Assembly (NCBI GenBank): GCA_003056245.1
Contig: MVDH01000003.1
Coordinates: 1,715,240-1,779,239, forward strand
Reading direction: 5' to 3'
DNA length: 64,000 bases
Source of the DNA: Cellvibrio sp. 79
GTDB taxonomy: Bacteria > Pseudomonadota > Gammaproteobacteria > Pseudomonadales > Cellvibrionaceae
Position 1 is the first letter of the stretch. Each line of letters begins with the position of its first letter. Made by a program: the position numbers and the translations under genes. This document shows, piece after piece, positions 63,108 through 64,000 of this stretch. The notes under the pieces are model-generated. The model had not been told where the DNA came from. It ran no database searches and saw nothing but the letters and a program-made list of their open reading frames with translations.

Positions 63108-63825
63108 GGGGGATCTTGAGAGGGCAGGATTTTGTCGGGTTAAGAATGTTTTTTCGAGTGAAGATCTCGATTATTGCGAAATAATAATTTCATCAATGAT
63201 GGAAAAAAAAGGAATTTTTTTGGATCGATTAAAAACGGATATGTCGAGTAAATTTTATCCCGAGTGCCAACAATTAGAATTAACCAGACCCGCATTGTTA
63301 TCTGCAAAATTGCGGAAATCATTAATATACAAACGTTGTCATTCTATAGCGAAGGAATATTTTGGCGGTCGAGCTTATTATCTATATGACCATGCAATTT
63401 TTAAAATGCCAAATAGCCCTACTATTACACCCTGGCATCAAGACCAGGCGTATCTGGGAGCTGATGTCGATATTCCAAGTTTGCATTTCTGGATTCCATT
63501 TCAAGATACAGGCATTGACAATGGTGCTATGCAATTTGTAGTAGGGAGGCATAGTGAGCTACTAAAGCATCAGCTGGCATATCAACAAAATTCGCATGTA
63601 TTGACAGTTACTGATCTGCCTGCCAATGACATTTTTACGATGAATATTAATCGTGGGGATGTTTCTTTGCATACTAATTTAACGCTGCACTCATCACTTG
63701 CAAATAACAGCGAGTTGCCGCGTAAGGCATGGATTATTCATTTTGGAAAAAAACCGGAGTTTTATAAATGGTTCTATAAAGTTAAAACGTTGATATCTAA
63801 AAAGCCATCTCTTGATCGCTGGTAA
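63094..63825 (+). CDS. PhyH-family Fe(II)/2-oxoglutarate dioxygenase
   Basis: A 243-residue oxygenase of the phytanoyl-CoA dioxygenase family. Metal ligands: His115 and Asp117 (WHQDQAYLG) and distal His199 (LTLHSSLANNSE) with Arg210 for 2-oxoglutarate. No signal peptide. Starts inside the glycosyltransferase gene (14-base overlap), so the two are translationally coupled and may modify the same glycan or lipid. AT-rich composition shared with its partner suggests joint transfer. Substrate unknown. Confidence 0.85.
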   Translation: MKEIKGDLERAGFCRVKNVFSSEDLDYCEIIISSMMEKKGIFLDRLKTDMSSKFYPECQQLELTRPALLSAKLRKSLIYKRCHSIAKEYFGGRAYYLYDHAIFKMPNSPTITPWHQDQAYLGADVDIPSLHFWIPFQDTGIDNGAMQFVVGRHSELLKHQLAYQQNSHVLTVTDLPANDIFTMNINRGDVSLHTNLTLHSSLANNSELPRKAWIIHFGKKPEFYKWFYKVKTLISKKPSLDRW

Positions 63826-63839
63826 AATGGTAGAAACAA

Positions 63840-64000
63840 TTATTCTTTTATACCTGCCTCCACCAAAAAATCAATAAATTCTCGCGTCTTCGGCGCAACA
63901 ATTCTATTCTGAGGATACAACACTGAAAAACTGCGCGAGGCGCCGCGATACGGTTTTAACACTTCCACCAAATTACTATATTGCTTTTGCGCAGCAATAA
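63840..64000 (-). CDS. LysR-family regulator, C-terminal fragment at window edge
   Basis: The minus strand runs open from the window end to TAA at 63840, encoding QYSNLVEVLKPYRG, then FSVLYPQNRIVAPKTREFID and FLVEAGIKE. The motif LYPQNR...P.TREFIDFL is the typical end of LysR effector domains of the DNA-binding regulators. Only 53 codons are inside the window; the helix-turn-helix is outside. Confidence 0.8.
   Translation of the reverse strand, partial: IAAQKQYSNLVEVLKPYRGASRSFSVLYPQNRIVAPKTREFIDFLVEAGIKE

Noticed and set aside
1..64000. CRISPR arrays, tRNA/rRNA genes, transposases, integrons
   Set aside because: No regularly spaced direct repeats, cloverleaf sequences, rRNA segments or transposase motifs were seen on either strand.

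Overview
The window looks like chromosome from a cellulolytic gammaproteobacterium of the Cellvibrio type. This is inferred from gene content: polyserine linkers joining catalytic and binding modules, CBM2 and CBM10 cellulose-binding modules, an AA10 lytic polysaccharide monooxygenase, a PL1 pectate lyase, and gammaproteobacterial housekeeping genes (parC, psd, orn, rsgA, dkgB, trxC-like, rhdA). I saw no rRNA, tRNA, CRISPR array, transposase or prophage.

Layout. 1-2.8 kb: an MFS exporter and a truncated dkgB, divergent from a YafC-like LysR regulator. 2.8-9.9 kb: a TetR repressor divergent from a complete RND tripartite pump (adaptor, inner-membrane pump, outer-membrane lipoprotein), with matching palindromes inside both divergent promoters. 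10-12.6 kb: a TrxC-type thioredoxin, a TonB-receptor remnant and two orphan exported or anchored proteins. 12.7-16.7 kb: a Crp/Fnr regulator facing a class III nucleotide cyclase with TPRs, followed by a lipoprotein. 16.7-21.9 kb: secreted and anchored unknowns ending in a subtilisin-like protease, with three copies of a GTGAATAnnTCAC palindrome in the non-coding gaps. 22-27.5 kb: pectate lyase, psd, a small exported protein and an AA10-CBM10 LPMO. 27.5-38.2 kb: mainly housekeeping genes (YcbL-like hydrolase, YgjP-like metalloprotease, parC), then a PilZ / 1256-residue membrane protein / polysaccharide deacetylase run. 38.3-41.8 kb: a Tat-exported DUF1552 protein and a CBM2-polyserine-DUF1587/1592/1588/1585 protein, the strongest candidate for a poorly described polysaccharide-directed system. 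42-50 kb: Ig-like lipoprotein and barrel protein, Bax-like hydrolase, two primosome-like replication proteins in overlapping frames, and a GAF histidine kinase with an HD-GYP response regulator. 50-55.6 kb: TonB receptor, MipA/OmpV, DUF3019 protein, response regulator and sensor kinase in one operon. 55.6-64 kb: a PEP-CTERM protein behind a sigma54-like promoter, acyltransferase, rhdA, rsgA, orn, alpha/beta hydrolase, an AT-rich glycosyltransferase/PhyH pair and the end of a LysR gene.

The recurring theme is envelope and extracellular function: plant-polymer attack, surface proteins, efflux and their signalling (cAMP, c-di-GMP, two-component). Start codons were chosen by Shine-Dalgarno position and family length where possible. 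Operators, leaders and promoters are read by eye and are untested.
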